This document shows, in pieces, positions 41,290 through 50,786 of a DNA stretch of 62,458 bases. The first letter of the stretch is position 1. Each line of letters opens with the position of its first letter. The DNA comes from JALOAR01 sp041649415 (GTDB lineage: Bacteria; Patescibacteriota; Minisyncoccia; UBA6257; Colwellbacteraceae), in contig JBAZND010000003.1 in the NCBI GenBank assembly GCA_041649415.1, positions 1 to 62,458 on the forward strand. The letters run 5' to 3'. The notes under the pieces were generated by a model. The model ran no database searches. It was not told the DNA's origin and saw only the letters and a program-made list of their open reading frames with translations. Both the position numbers and the translations under genes were made by a program.

Positions 41290-42330
41290 ATGTCGGGACG
41301 CCGAAAAATTGTTCTAGGAATCGTTTCCTCTATTACCCTCTTTCTTTTGATAGGAACGGTTATATTCTCCCCGGAAATAACGAAATTTCTCTTTTCGCGC
41401 GATAAGACGTCATTCTGCGCCACGGGAGAAATACCATACGACATCGGCACGGTAGACGCCGAATTCGGCGTTTCAAAAGAAGAATTTACCGAAGCGGTAA
41501 AAAAAGCGGAAGCACTTTGGGAATCGGCGCTTCAGAAAAACGTTTTCGTGGAAAAATCTTCCGGCGCTCGGATGGAAATCAATCTCGTCTTTGACGAGAG
41601 GCAAGCCGAGACACTCGCGCTTAAAAAGAAAATTGAGGGTATAAAATCCACGGAAGAAAAATATAAAACGGTTCAAAACGAATATCTTGAATTTTCTTCA
41701 CGGGTCAAGTCTCTTGCGCAAGAAATAGATTCTCTAAAAGACGAATATTCGTCATTGCGAAACGAATTGCTCTCATTGAACGCCGTCTATGACGCGAAAG
41801 TCAAAAACTTCGAAAGCAGAGTTGCTTATTGGAACGATCATGGCGGCGCGTCTAAGCCGGAATACGACAAACTCACGGTGGAGAAGAACGAATTAGACGC
41901 TCTTTATGAACAGATTAAAACAAAAGAAGAAGAATTAAAGACATTAGAAAGCAATTTAAACGAGAAAATCGCCGCTTATAATGCGCTTGCCTCGCAAGTG
42001 AACACAATTGCGGGCATGATAAATCGTCTCGCAAGTTCGTTAAATGTCGGCATAAAAGATTACAACCGATTACAAACGGACCGTGAAGAGTTCGTAACCG
42101 GCTCTTATAAAATCCAAAACAACGAGACGTCAATTGACGTCTATCAATTTTATGATGATAAAGATCTTGTCATCATACTTGCTCACGAAATGGGACACGC
42201 CTTAGGAGTTCCTCATGCCGCGCAAGAAAACTCCATAATGTATCCAAGAATTACGAACCAAGAAATAAAAATTTCCGAGGAAGATATTTCATTGCTTAAA
42301 TCGATTTGCGCCCCGAATGAGTTAAAATAA
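41290..42330 (+). CDS. Membrane-anchored matrixin-type metalloprotease with coiled-coil insert
   Basis: This 346-residue protein has an N-terminal TM (7-26), a first half-domain (40-100), a long coiled coil (about 107-265) and then a zinc site H299-E300-x2-H303-x5-H309 with a downstream Met (NSIMYP). This is the metzincin pattern with its Met-turn. The coiled coil splits the catalytic fold and could be a spacer or oligomerisation arm. The active site should face outside. Substrate unknown. Confidence 0.78.
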   Translation: MSGRRKIVLGIVSSITLFLLIGTVIFSPEITKFLFSRDKTSFCATGEIPYDIGTVDAEFGVSKEEFTEAVKKAEALWESALQKNVFVEKSSGARMEINLVFDERQAETLALKKKIEGIKSTEEKYKTVQNEYLEFSSRVKSLAQEIDSLKDEYSSLRNELLSLNAVYDAKVKNFESRVAYWNDHGGASKPEYDKLTVEKNELDALYEQIKTKEEELKTLESNLNEKIAAYNALASQVNTIAGMINRLASSLNVGIKDYNRLQTDREEFVTGSYKIQNNETSIDVYQFYDDKDLVIILAHEMGHALGVPHAAQENSIMYPRITNQEIKISEEDISLLKSICAPNELK

Positions 42331-42335
42331 AAGAA

Positions 42336-42800
42336 ATGAAAATACCAAGTGATTTTTACCAATTTAAAGATGAAAAAGCGCTTATTGTCGTTTCGGGCGA
42401 GGAACACGCGGAATTATTTGAAGCGTCTGATGGCGAATTCAGCCATATCAATTCCATTTCGGCGGAAAAAACAAAATATTCCGATAAAGAAGGCACCTAT
42501 AACGCTCCAGGCGGATTATTTCGCAGCGGCGGAGTTCTAGATGACGTGAATGAAAGAGAGAGAAATCAATTTCTAAAACTTCTTCGGATAAGATACGACG
42601 AACTGAAAATCCGTGGATATGACTATGTCGCTCTTCTCGCGCCCCAAAACGCCTTAAAAGACGTTATTGGTTGTTTTAACGTCCCCAAAAACGAGGTTAA
42701 TGAGAGAATCAGGGTGATCAAGGAAGGAAATTATCTTAAATATACGCCGGAGGAATTGCTCCGCCTTCTATCAGACGCATTAAATCCGCTCGCTGGATAA
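42336..42800 (+). CDS. Possible baeRF/host-attachment-like protein
   Basis: The protein has 154 residues. The pattern (N-terminal strand KALIVVSGEEHAELFEA, a Gly-rich loop, then ERERNQFLKLLRIRYDELKIRGYDYVALLAPQNALKDVIG and a C-terminal LLSDAL) resembles the bacterial eRF1-like/Host_attach domains. The match is by eye only. It follows the metalloprotease by 5 nt, in the same direction. Confidence 0.45.
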   Translation: MKIPSDFYQFKDEKALIVVSGEEHAELFEASDGEFSHINSISAEKTKYSDKEGTYNAPGGLFRSGGVLDDVNERERNQFLKLLRIRYDELKIRGYDYVALLAPQNALKDVIGCFNVPKNEVNERIRVIKEGNYLKYTPEELLRLLSDALNPLAG

Positions 42801-42848
42801 ATTATGCTCTTTTATCTTGACATGATGAAATTTTGTTATAAGTATTTC

Positions 42849-42857
42849 TGTGGATAA
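42849..42857 (-). promoter_or_regulatory. DnaA box upstream of nrdD
   Basis: TGTGGATAA is the complement of the consensus DnaA box TTATCCACA. It lies about 110 nt before nrdD, just after a TTGACA (42817-42822). DnaA controls ribonucleotide reductase genes in some bacteria. Only one box is present. Confidence 0.45.
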
Positions 42858-42966
42858 CTTAGACACTTTTTGCGTCTTACCAAAAAGAAGCTCCTTAATT
42901 CTCATTTTTTCTCTTTTTGTTCTTTAGCGAGAGAAGACTAAAATTAAGTTAACGAAACCTTCCAAG

Positions 42967-45033
42967 ATGACTGTCATAAAAAGAGACGGCACTAAAGCCG
43001 AATTTGATAAAAATCGCATCTTTGCCGCCATTATGAAGGCGGCTGAAGCAACAGGCGAGTTTAAAGAACCCGAAGCAAGAAAAATTACAGAGATTGTTAC
43101 TCACTATCTCGGCAAATCGGAGAAATTTAAAGCTGAAATAACAGTTGAGGAGATTCAGGACGTAGTGGAGTTCGCTTTAATGAGCTCCGGCTATTGGAAA
43201 ACGGCAAAGGCATACATTGTTTACCGCGAGAAACGTTTTCAAGCGCGATCGACGAAAGGAGCTGTCATTGAAGTGGAGAATGCGATCAGAGAATATCTTG
43301 ACCAAGCGGATTGGCGCGTCAAGGAAAACGCAAATCTTGGCTATTCGCTCGGTGGGCTTATCATCAGAATTGCCGGGAAAGTTGTTGCGAATTATTGGTT
43401 GAATTACGTTTATACGGAAGAAATACGCGAAGCGCATAAATCGGGAGACATTCATATACACGACCTCGATTTTTTTGCCGGCTATTGCGCCGGCTGGAGC
43501 TTGAGGCAGTTATTGGAAGAGGGGTTTAATGGCGTTCCGGGTAAGGTTGAATCAAAACCTGCAAAACACTTGGAAACAGCGGTCGCTCAAATGGTTAATT
43601 TTTTGGGGACTCTGCAAAACGAATGGGCGGGAGCGCAAGCTTTTTCCTCTTTTGACACCTATCTTGCGCCATTCATAAAAATTGATAACCTAGACGCGAG
43701 CAAGGTCAAGCAAAACATTCAACAGTTTGTATTCAGCATCAACACGCCATCGCGCTGGGGGACGCAGACGCCTTTTGTAAACGTTACCTTTGACTGGGTA
43801 TGCCCGCCGGACATGAAAGACAAGCGTCCAATAATCGGCGGAAAAGAACTTGATTTTACTTACGGTGACTGCCAAAAAGAAATGGATATTATAAACAAAG
43901 CCTTCATTGAAGTTCTGGTTGAAGGCGACATGCATGGTCGAATTTTTACATTTCCTATTCCCACTTATAACATTACGAAAGACTTTAATTGGGAAGGGGA
44001 AAACGTTAAGCCTCTCTTTGAAATGACTGCGAAATATGGCATCCCGTATTTCCAAAATTTCGTGAATTCAAATCTTAATCCGTCGGATGTTCGGAGTATG
44101 TGCTGCCGTCTTCAACTTAACCTCCGAGAACTTCGAGCGCGCCAAGGCGGTCTCTTCGGCTCGGCGGAACTTACGGGCTCTTTAGGCGTTGTTACCCTTA
44201 ATCTTGCGCGTGTCGGCTATCTTTCAAAAACCAGAAAAGAATTCTTTGAACGAGTCAGTCGCTTGATGGACCTGGCAAAGCAATCTCTGGAGATGAAACG
44301 AAAACTTGTCGCGGAAAATATGGAGAAAGGGCTCCTTCCTTACACCAAAAGATACTTGGGAAGTTTCAATAATCACTTCTCTACGATAGGCATAAATGGA
44401 ATGAATGAAGCGCTTTTAAACTTTATGGACAAAGATATTTCGGACCCCGAAGGTAAGAAATTCGCCCTGGAAGTGCTTGATTTCATGCGTAACAAACTTT
44501 CCGACTACCAAGAAGAAACGGGACATATTTATAATCTTGAAGCCACTCCGGCTGAAGGAGCCACTTATCGCTTTGCTAAGGAAGACTTGGACCGATTCCC
44601 GGGCATTATTCAGCAAGGCCCGAAAGAAGCTCCTTATTACACGAACTCTACTCATCTGCCCGTGGGCTTCACCGATGATCCTCTTGCTGTTTTAGATCAC
44701 CAAGACGAACTCCAAACGAAATATACCGGCGGGACAGTTACTCATCTTTTTTTCGGTGAAAGCATTCCTGATTGGCGCGCTTGCCGCGATTTTGCAAAGA
44801 AAGTGGCGAATAATTACAAACTTCCTTATTTCACGATTACACCTACTTTCAGCGTCTGTCATAAGGATGGATATCTCAATGGCGAGGTAGCTATTTGTCC
44901 TAAATGCGGTTCGGAATGCGAGATATGGTCAAGAGTGGTCGGTTATTACCGTCCGGTGAATCATTGGAATAAGGGTAAACAGTCCGAATTTAAAGACAGG
45001 AAAGAATACAAAATTCCTGTTCTTAACCAATAA
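42967..45033 (+). CDS. nrdD: Anaerobic ribonucleoside-triphosphate reductase
   Basis: This 688-residue class III reductase has an N-terminal ATP-cone (about 1-90), the ten-stranded barrel core, and the C-terminal zinc and glycyl-radical region: CPKCGSEC (C644, C647) then RVVGYYRP with Gly659. It makes deoxynucleotides without oxygen. Length and order are normal. nrdG follows 2 nt later. It is the only ribonucleotide reductase seen, so growth is probably anaerobic. No Shine-Dalgarno precedes the ATG. Confidence 0.97.
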   Translation: MTVIKRDGTKAEFDKNRIFAAIMKAAEATGEFKEPEARKITEIVTHYLGKSEKFKAEITVEEIQDVVEFALMSSGYWKTAKAYIVYREKRFQARSTKGAVIEVENAIREYLDQADWRVKENANLGYSLGGLIIRIAGKVVANYWLNYVYTEEIREAHKSGDIHIHDLDFFAGYCAGWSLRQLLEEGFNGVPGKVESKPAKHLETAVAQMVNFLGTLQNEWAGAQAFSSFDTYLAPFIKIDNLDASKVKQNIQQFVFSINTPSRWGTQTPFVNVTFDWVCPPDMKDKRPIIGGKELDFTYGDCQKEMDIINKAFIEVLVEGDMHGRIFTFPIPTYNITKDFNWEGENVKPLFEMTAKYGIPYFQNFVNSNLNPSDVRSMCCRLQLNLRELRARQGGLFGSAELTGSLGVVTLNLARVGYLSKTRKEFFERVSRLMDLAKQSLEMKRKLVAENMEKGLLPYTKRYLGSFNNHFSTIGINGMNEALLNFMDKDISDPEGKKFALEVLDFMRNKLSDYQEETGHIYNLEATPAEGATYRFAKEDLDRFPGIIQQGPKEAPYYTNSTHLPVGFTDDPLAVLDHQDELQTKYTGGTVTHLFFGESIPDWRACRDFAKKVANNYKLPYFTITPTFSVCHKDGYLNGEVAICPKCGSECEIWSRVVGYYRPVNHWNKGKQSEFKDRKEYKIPVLNQ

Positions 45034-45035
45034 TT

Positions 45036-45713
45036 ATGTTTCTCGGCGGTTATCAAAAGGTTAGTCTCATAGACTTTCCGGGACTTGTTGCCTCCGTTGT
45101 TTTTTTGCGCGGCTGCGATTTTATGTGCCCTTACTGCCATAATCCGGAATTGATTTCCATGGAAGGAAACGTTGTTCTTGAGGAAGAATTTTTTTCCATG
45201 CTTTTGAAAAACCGACGAATGTTGGATGGTGTCTGCGTTTCGGGCGGAGAACCATGCCTCCAGCCAGCACTGCCGGAATTTTTATCCAAATTAAAAGATT
45301 TGGGTTTTAAAATTAAGCTTGATACAAATGGTTCGGAACCCGATATGCTTGCGTTTGTTCTACGGAAAGGACTGGTGGATTACGTAGCGATGGACGTTAA
45401 ATCATCTTGGAAAAATTATCCGCTCGTCACGCACCGTAAACACGCCGCCGTTAATGCCAAAAAATCTCTTGCCATTTTGGGAGATTCAGGTATTGACCAT
45501 GAATTCCGCACGACAATATTTCCGGGCGTTCATACCATTGACGATTTCATATCCATTGCCGGTTATTTAAGAAACGGAAGCAAATATTTCATTCAAAACA
45601 TTAAACGCGAGAAAACTCTCACGGAAATTACGGCTGAAAGCGATTTGTTTGCAAAAGACATTGCGGAAAAGTTGGAAAGTCGTTTTCCAAATCTCCTTAT
45701 AGGTAACCGATGA
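45036..45713 (+). CDS. nrdG: Anaerobic ribonucleotide reductase activase (radical SAM)
   Basis: This 225-residue protein has the radical SAM cluster motif C27-x3-C31-x2-C34 (CDFMCPYC), a GGEP motif (VSGGEPCLQP) and IKLDTNGSEP. It installs the glycyl radical on NrdD, encoded 2 nt upstream. N-terminal YQKVSLIDFPG is typical of this activase group. Confidence 0.95.
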   Translation: MFLGGYQKVSLIDFPGLVASVVFLRGCDFMCPYCHNPELISMEGNVVLEEEFFSMLLKNRRMLDGVCVSGGEPCLQPALPEFLSKLKDLGFKIKLDTNGSEPDMLAFVLRKGLVDYVAMDVKSSWKNYPLVTHRKHAAVNAKKSLAILGDSGIDHEFRTTIFPGVHTIDDFISIAGYLRNGSKYFIQNIKREKTLTEITAESDLFAKDIAEKLESRFPNLLIGNR

Positions 45714-45716
45714 TGC

Positions 45717-45722
45717 TATACT
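45717..45722 (+). promoter_or_regulatory. -10 box of the zinc ABC operon
   Basis: TATACT, 11 nt before the ATG at 45734. It overlaps the end of nrdG. No recognisable Zur box is seen. Confidence 0.45.
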
Positions 45723-45733
45723 TCAAGCAGTAA

Positions 45734-46639
45734 ATGACCGTTTTCCAAAAGCCGTCCGATAAAATAATCTTTTTTGCGACAATCGCTCTTATAGCCGTTT
45801 GCGCGGCGTTTGTGTTTTTGCACAAAAGTAATTCACCGAGAAGCGAACTTCTTGCCGAAAGGCAAGACGAATCAAAGCTGAAAATTGCCGTTACGATGAT
45901 TCCCGTTGAAAACATTGCGCAAGAAATCGGCGGCGACAAAGTGGATATCACTCTCATCGTGCCCGAAGGTCAATCGCCCCATACGTTTGAACCGACTCCG
46001 GAGACGATAAGGAATACCTCCGGCGCCGCATCTGTTTTCAAAGTCGGAATTATTGATGACTGGGTATCCGGCATTGCCGATTCCTTAAGTGTGCCCGTAT
46101 TTTATGTGGGGAGCGGGATTGATTTGAAAACGACGGAAGGAACTCAGGATCCTCATTATTGGCTTTCCATCAAAAACGGGGAGATTATTGCCGAGAATAT
46201 TACAAACGAACTAAAAAAGCTTGATGGGGAAAACGCAGATTATTACGCCGAAAATCTTTCCGCATTCTTAATCAAAGCCGACGCGGCCGATAAAAATATC
46301 AGAGAAATTCTTTCGGGAATTAAAAACCGGAACATAATAACCTTTCATGATGCTTGGAGTTATTTTGCCGGCGATTATGACTTAAAAGTAGTAGCAGTTT
46401 ATGAACCTTCTCCCGGGAAAGATCCATTACCGCAGGATGTTAAGGCGCTTATAGACAAAGCGCGAGAGTATGACATAAAAGTTTTCTTCTCCGAAATTCA
46501 ATATTCTTCAGCGCCGCTCATGGCATTAGGCGAAAGTGAAGGGATAAAAGTAGTGTCGCTGAACCCCTTGGAGCTTCGGGGAGCTTATCTTGAATCTCTG
46601 GTTCAAAATGCCGAAATCATAAGAGACGCTCTTCGGTGA
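45734..46639 (+). CDS. znuA: Zinc/manganese ABC transporter substrate-binding protein
   Basis: This 301-residue protein has a TM or signal (about 11-30) and a cluster-A1 metal-binding fold: ligands H83 (SPHTFEP), H141 (DPHYWLS), H205 (ITFHDAW) and E254 (FFSEIQ). The family commonly has Asp or Glu at the last. The His-rich loop of true zinc-specific ZnuA is absent, so Mn2+ or Zn2+ is possible. It is the first gene of a three-gene ABC operon; the stop overlaps the ATPase gene (GTGA). Confidence 0.9.
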   Translation: MTVFQKPSDKIIFFATIALIAVCAAFVFLHKSNSPRSELLAERQDESKLKIAVTMIPVENIAQEIGGDKVDITLIVPEGQSPHTFEPTPETIRNTSGAASVFKVGIIDDWVSGIADSLSVPVFYVGSGIDLKTTEGTQDPHYWLSIKNGEIIAENITNELKKLDGENADYYAENLSAFLIKADAADKNIREILSGIKNRNIITFHDAWSYFAGDYDLKVVAVYEPSPGKDPLPQDVKALIDKAREYDIKVFFSEIQYSSAPLMALGESEGIKVVSLNPLELRGAYLESLVQNAEIIRDALR

Positions 46640-47331
46640 AAAAAGCGCTTGATATTAAAAATCTTTCCGTATCGTTTGGCGACAAACGCATTTTGGAGAA
46701 CATTTCTTTGAGCGTAAACATGGGCGAAGTAGTGGCTATTATCGGACCAAACGGCTCCGGTAAAACCACTCTTCTTAAGGCCATTCTCGGCCTTGTTCCG
46801 TATACCGGAAAGATTATTCTGCCCGCTAAACGTTCCCACGACAAAAATATCGGCTATGTTCCGCAGAGATTTCAATTTGACCCAAAATTTCCCATAACGG
46901 TTTCGGAACTTATCGGAATGTCCTTTCCTTCTCCTAAGAAAAAGGAAAAACGTTTTATTATGGAAGAGGTCGGCGTTGCTTATCTGTCTCGTCGAATGCT
47001 CGGCGTTCTTTCGGGCGGGGAATTGCAAAAAGTTTTAATTGCTCGTTCCGCCATAAAAAAACCGAAGCTTTGGCTTTTGGACGAAGCGACAACGGGAATT
47101 GATGCCGCTCACGCTTCAGAATTCTTCACGCTCGTGGAGAAAATGAAAAATAAATGGAAATCGGGTATTGTCATCATTTCTCATGAAATGGACGTGGTGC
47201 ACCGTCTCGCCAACCGCGTAATTGGTTTAAATCGCGCCATCGTTTTTGAAGGAAAACCGGAAAAAACCTTGTCGCCATCTTCTTTCCGGGCGTTATACGG
47301 AGAAGAATTCAGTTTAATTTCTAAAAAATGA
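46636..47331 (+). CDS. znuC: Metal ABC transporter ATP-binding protein
   Basis: This 231-residue ATPase has Walker A (GPNGSGKTT), the Q-loop (PQRFQFDPKF), signature LSGGELQKV, Walker B (LWLLDEATTGID) and the His switch (SHEMD). It starts with GTG inside the preceding stop codon. It drives the permease encoded next. Symbol given by operon context. Confidence 0.93.
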   Translation: MKKALDIKNLSVSFGDKRILENISLSVNMGEVVAIIGPNGSGKTTLLKAILGLVPYTGKIILPAKRSHDKNIGYVPQRFQFDPKFPITVSELIGMSFPSPKKKEKRFIMEEVGVAYLSRRMLGVLSGGELQKVLIARSAIKKPKLWLLDEATTGIDAAHASEFFTLVEKMKNKWKSGIVIISHEMDVVHRLANRVIGLNRAIVFEGKPEKTLSPSSFRALYGEEFSLISKK

Positions 47332-48185
47332 CGGAGATTTTTAAATATGTTTTTATGCAAAACGCGATTATCGCGGGCCTCTCTCTCGGAGCGCTTCTTG
47401 CATACGTTGGCGTATTTGTCGTTTTAAAAAAAATGTCTTTCTTCGGCGACGGCATCGCTCACGCATCCTTCGCCGGAGTTGCCGCCGCCGCGCTTATGGG
47501 AGGTAATCCCATCATTGGCGGAATAATTGCCGCTCTCGTGTTTGCTCTCTTGATTTTTCTTCTTGAAGAAAAATTTGGCGCTTCGGGCGACGCCGCCATC
47601 GGCATTATCTTCACTTCCGGCATGGCTTTGGGTCTCGTGCTTATCGGTTTATCGCCGGGTTACAAGGCGGAATTGATGTCTTTTCTCTTTGGAAACATTC
47701 TTGCCATCGGCCGAACGGAAGCCATCTTCTCGGCCATTATGGCGTTTGTTTTTTGCGCGCTGCTTTTTGGCCTTCGCCGTCGGTTAGGACTCTTAGCGCT
47801 GAACGAAGAACTCGCCGTTGCCGAAGATAAACGCGCCAAGATGCTTAAACTATTTTTTTATCTCATTACGGCGACATCGGTTGTGCTTGGCATAAAAATA
47901 TTGGGGATCATTCTTGTTTCGGCAGCCATAATCATTCCGGCCTCTTCCGCTAAACTTATCGCCAAATCTTTTGCGATGCTTGGAGTTTTTTCAGTTGTCT
48001 TTTCAGAGATATTTATAAGTATGGGTCTGGTCGGGTCATACTTTCTCAATATCGGCTCGGGATCGGCGATTGTCCTTGTCGGCGCGGCGTCCTTTCTGCT
48101 GATTCAAGTCTCTTCTTCCCTTTACGCCGCCCTTCAAAAAAGACGCGTCCTTAAAGGTTCTGGAAATCTGAAAATTTTGGTATAA
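47328..48185 (+). CDS. znuB: Metal ABC transporter permease
   Basis: This 285-residue protein belongs to the ABC-3 permease family: eight hydrophobic segments, MSFFGDGIAHASFAGVAAA near the start, the central GLRRRLGLLALNEELA loop that docks with the ATPase, and ISMGLVGSYFLNIGSG. It overlaps znuC by 4 nt. The stop codon TAA overlaps the -10 box for the SIMPL gene. Confidence 0.93.
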   Translation: MTEIFKYVFMQNAIIAGLSLGALLAYVGVFVVLKKMSFFGDGIAHASFAGVAAAALMGGNPIIGGIIAALVFALLIFLLEEKFGASGDAAIGIIFTSGMALGLVLIGLSPGYKAELMSFLFGNILAIGRTEAIFSAIMAFVFCALLFGLRRRLGLLALNEELAVAEDKRAKMLKLFFYLITATSVVLGIKILGIILVSAAIIIPASSAKLIAKSFAMLGVFSVVFSEIFISMGLVGSYFLNIGSGSAIVLVGAASFLLIQVSSSLYAALQKRRVLKGSGNLKILV

Positions 48186-48186
48186 T
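48181..48186 (+). promoter_or_regulatory. -10 box giving a leaderless mRNA for the SIMPL gene
   Basis: TATAAT overlaps the znuB stop and lies 7 nt before the ATG at 48194. Confidence 0.65.
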
Positions 48187-48193
48187 CAACGCT

Positions 48194-48958
48194 ATGAATA
48201 AAACCATTAAAAACGTTCTAATAACTGCGGGCGTGGTGCTCGCTATTATCATTACGGCGAGCGTCGCTTCGTTCGCAAACACTTACTCAAAGTCCATTGA
48301 ACCGTCGTCGTTTAGGAGTTTCTCGGTGTCGGCCGAAGGCAAAGCTGTCGGCATTCCGGACGTCGCCGAGTTTACCGTCGGGGTTCTAACGGAAGGAGGA
48401 ACGGACATCGGATCTTTGCAAGAGAAAAATACGGATAAGACCAATGCCATTATTTCTTTTGTTAAAGAAAACGGAGTGGAGGACAAGGATGTTAAAACGG
48501 CCGGTTATAGTATCTCTCCAAGATATGAATCTTGTTACGGAGACGGAATTTGTCCTCCTCGCCAAATCGTAGGCTATACCATCAATTCCTCCATAACGGT
48601 TAAAGCGCGCGATTTTGAAAAAGTAGGCAGTATCCTCTCGGGGGTCGTTGACAAGGGAGCGAACACCGTTTCCAGTCTCACTTTTGAGATTGATGATCCC
48701 GATGCCGTCTTAAAAACCGCAAGAGATGAGGCTATAGCCAAAGCGAAAGTGAAAGCTAAAGAGATTGCCGACTCCGCCGGATTCAGAGTTGGCAGATTGC
48801 TTTCCATGAATGAAGGCTACACAACTCCTTATTACTCATCAATGGGCGGAATGGGCTACAAACTTGAAGATGCCGTTTCCTCTAGGGCGCCTGTTGCCGT
48901 TGAGCCCGGATCGCAAGAATTAACTTCCTCAATTACCTTGACTTACGAAATCAGGTAG
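48194..48958 (+). CDS. SIMPL domain protein (DUF541, YggE-like)
   Basis: The protein has 254 residues: signal anchor (8-28), then the SIMPL domain: FSVSAEGKAVGIPDVAEFTVGV, VKTAGYSISPRYE, QIVGYTINSSITVKARDF, and a C-terminal LTYEIR. YggE-type proteins are periplasmic and linked to oxidative stress defence. A GerMN-domain gene follows 3 nt later. Confidence 0.9.
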   Translation: MNKTIKNVLITAGVVLAIIITASVASFANTYSKSIEPSSFRSFSVSAEGKAVGIPDVAEFTVGVLTEGGTDIGSLQEKNTDKTNAIISFVKENGVEDKDVKTAGYSISPRYESCYGDGICPPRQIVGYTINSSITVKARDFEKVGSILSGVVDKGANTVSSLTFEIDDPDAVLKTARDEAIAKAKVKAKEIADSAGFRVGRLLSMNEGYTTPYYSSMGGMGYKLEDAVSSRAPVAVEPGSQELTSSITLTYEIR

Positions 48959-48961
48959 CGA

Positions 48962-49984
48962 ATGTCTGATAAAAAGAAAATTTTACTTGTCGGAATAGGA
49001 CTCGTCGCGGCGGCAATAACCGCCGCGATGTTGTTCTTTTTTTTAGGACGAGATAATTCTGTGACCGAACCAAAAAACGGCAATAATGAAATCACCACTC
49101 CATTCAACGAAGAAACACGCACGATAAGGGGGATAATAACTTCTATTTCAATTGAGGGAACGGATATAACCATCTCGTCGGAAGATGGGGAGCATTCATT
49201 CTCTGTTTCCGAGGCGAATATTTCGGATTCCAATGACGCGTCTCTTAATGCGAAAGATTTGGTAATAGGCATGGAAATTGAAGCTCCTGTCAGTAAAGGT
49301 AAAGCCTCATCTATTCGCGTCCTGTCCATTCCTTTGATAGCCGTCACCGCGCCTATCCCGAATTCAATCACAAATCTTAATTTTGACGTTCAGGGCATTG
49401 CTTACGGTAAAGAAGGAGAAATATGCCTTACACTTAATAATCGGCGAACGGGGACCGTTTACGAAAATAATCTTCAAGCGACAATAACCTCGGACGGAAA
49501 ATTTTCTATTCCCGTAGACCTGTCGTCTGCTCTGGATGCCATGTCTGGAGATATGCTTGACGCGAAACTTAATGTTTGCGGCGAAAATGAATCGGCATCC
49601 ATCTCATGGGGATATTACTCCGGATTAACTTCCAAAATAAAAGTTTATTTTTTGAAAGATTTTTGCAGTAATCCCTACTACGTTGAACGCATTATTTCCG
49701 CTTCCCGCTCTTCGACGGGAGCCGCAATTGAAGAAATGTTGAAAGGACCGAATGCGAAAGAAACGCAAATGGGCATTTTTACTTCCGCCAAACCTTCCGA
49801 GCGCATCCGTTCCATTGATGTCCAAGCGGACACCGTTTATCTGGATTTCTATTCTTCAATCACAAACGTTTCTCGTTGCAGTCTTTCTGCCTTGAAAACG
49901 CAAATTACGAGAACGCTAAGCCAATTCCCCATTGGAAAACTTGTCATTACGATTGAAGGGGAAGAAGACAATCCACTAAATTAA
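48962..49984 (+). CDS. GerMN-domain lipoprotein-like membrane protein
   Basis: The protein has 340 residues. The N-terminal TM (6-28) is followed by a small beta domain with OB-like sequence (TRTIRGIITSISIEGTDITISS), a second beta domain (FDVQGIAYGKEGEICLTL) and a GerMN domain at the C-terminus (IKVYFLKDFC..., AAIEEMLKGPNAKETQMG, IDVQADTVYLDF). GerMN occurs in sporulation and cell-envelope proteins; in CPR its role is unknown. The order suggests an envelope protein working with the SIMPL protein. Confidence 0.75.
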   Translation: MSDKKKILLVGIGLVAAAITAAMLFFFLGRDNSVTEPKNGNNEITTPFNEETRTIRGIITSISIEGTDITISSEDGEHSFSVSEANISDSNDASLNAKDLVIGMEIEAPVSKGKASSIRVLSIPLIAVTAPIPNSITNLNFDVQGIAYGKEGEICLTLNNRRTGTVYENNLQATITSDGKFSIPVDLSSALDAMSGDMLDAKLNVCGENESASISWGYYSGLTSKIKVYFLKDFCSNPYYVERIISASRSSTGAAIEEMLKGPNAKETQMGIFTSAKPSERIRSIDVQADTVYLDFYSSITNVSRCSLSALKTQITRTLSQFPIGKLVITIEGEEDNPLN

Positions 49985-49994
49985 GAATCTGAAA

Positions 49995-50786
49995 GTGATT
50001 CAGAAGATTATTAAACGAGCATTTATATTTGTTATTGCTTTTGCGGGAATAGGTTTTTATATATGGTCGGAAACAAACATCCCCGCTGTGCGAAACGTGA
50101 GTATATCGCTTGCCGATTTTCCCAATGAAATAAAGATAGTCCACATAAGCGACGCTCACGGACGGAATATTCCAAGCGACGGCCGGCTCATGCGCGCTAT
50201 TCGGTCTTTTTCTCCCGACGTGATCGTATTAACGGGCGACATGATAGACAAATCAACGGTCAATTTTAAACCGGTTTTAAACACCATTCACGAATTATCC
50301 CTGATTGCGCCGACTCTTTTTATCTCCGGAAATCATGAATGGGCAAATCCGAAAGGAATGTCATTTGTAAATTCTCTTAATACTTCCGGCGCGACTGCCC
50401 TTATAAACGGCGCGCGAGTTGTAAAAGAAGTAACAATCTGCGGCGTGGACGATATGAGCCTTGAGTTAGCCGATATCTCTGCCGCATTGTCGGTAAATGG
50501 CCGTTGCGATATTCTTCTTTCTCATTCTCCGGCGATAAGCAGGTCAATTAAGGGAATGCGCATCCCGCTTGTCTTGGCAGGACATACTCACGGCGGACAA
50601 ATAAGACTGCCTGTTTTTGGCGCTTTACTTCTTCCCGACAGGGATATTCCAAGACACCTTGTTCAAGGACTTGTTGAGGATAACGGAACAGTGTTTTACA
50701 TTTCCTCGGGGCTTGGCACGAGCGTCATCCCCGTGAGGTTTATGGCCAGAGCGGAAATCAATCTCATAACGGTAAGCCCCGAATGA
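49995..50786 (+). CDS. Membrane-anchored metallophosphoesterase (YkuE-like)
   Basis: The protein has 263 residues, with an N-terminal TM and the calcineurin-like motifs HISDAHG, LTGDMID, SGNHEW, LSHSP and GHTHGGQ in order, coordinating two metals. YkuE-type enzymes act on phosphorylated lipids or UDP-sugar lipids at the membrane. GTG start with no Shine-Dalgarno. The stop overlaps the next gene (ATGA). Confidence 0.9.
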   Translation: MIQKIIKRAFIFVIAFAGIGFYIWSETNIPAVRNVSISLADFPNEIKIVHISDAHGRNIPSDGRLMRAIRSFSPDVIVLTGDMIDKSTVNFKPVLNTIHELSLIAPTLFISGNHEWANPKGMSFVNSLNTSGATALINGARVVKEVTICGVDDMSLELADISAALSVNGRCDILLSHSPAISRSIKGMRIPLVLAGHTHGGQIRLPVFGALLLPDRDIPRHLVQGLVEDNGTVFYISSGLGTSVIPVRFMARAEINLITVSPE

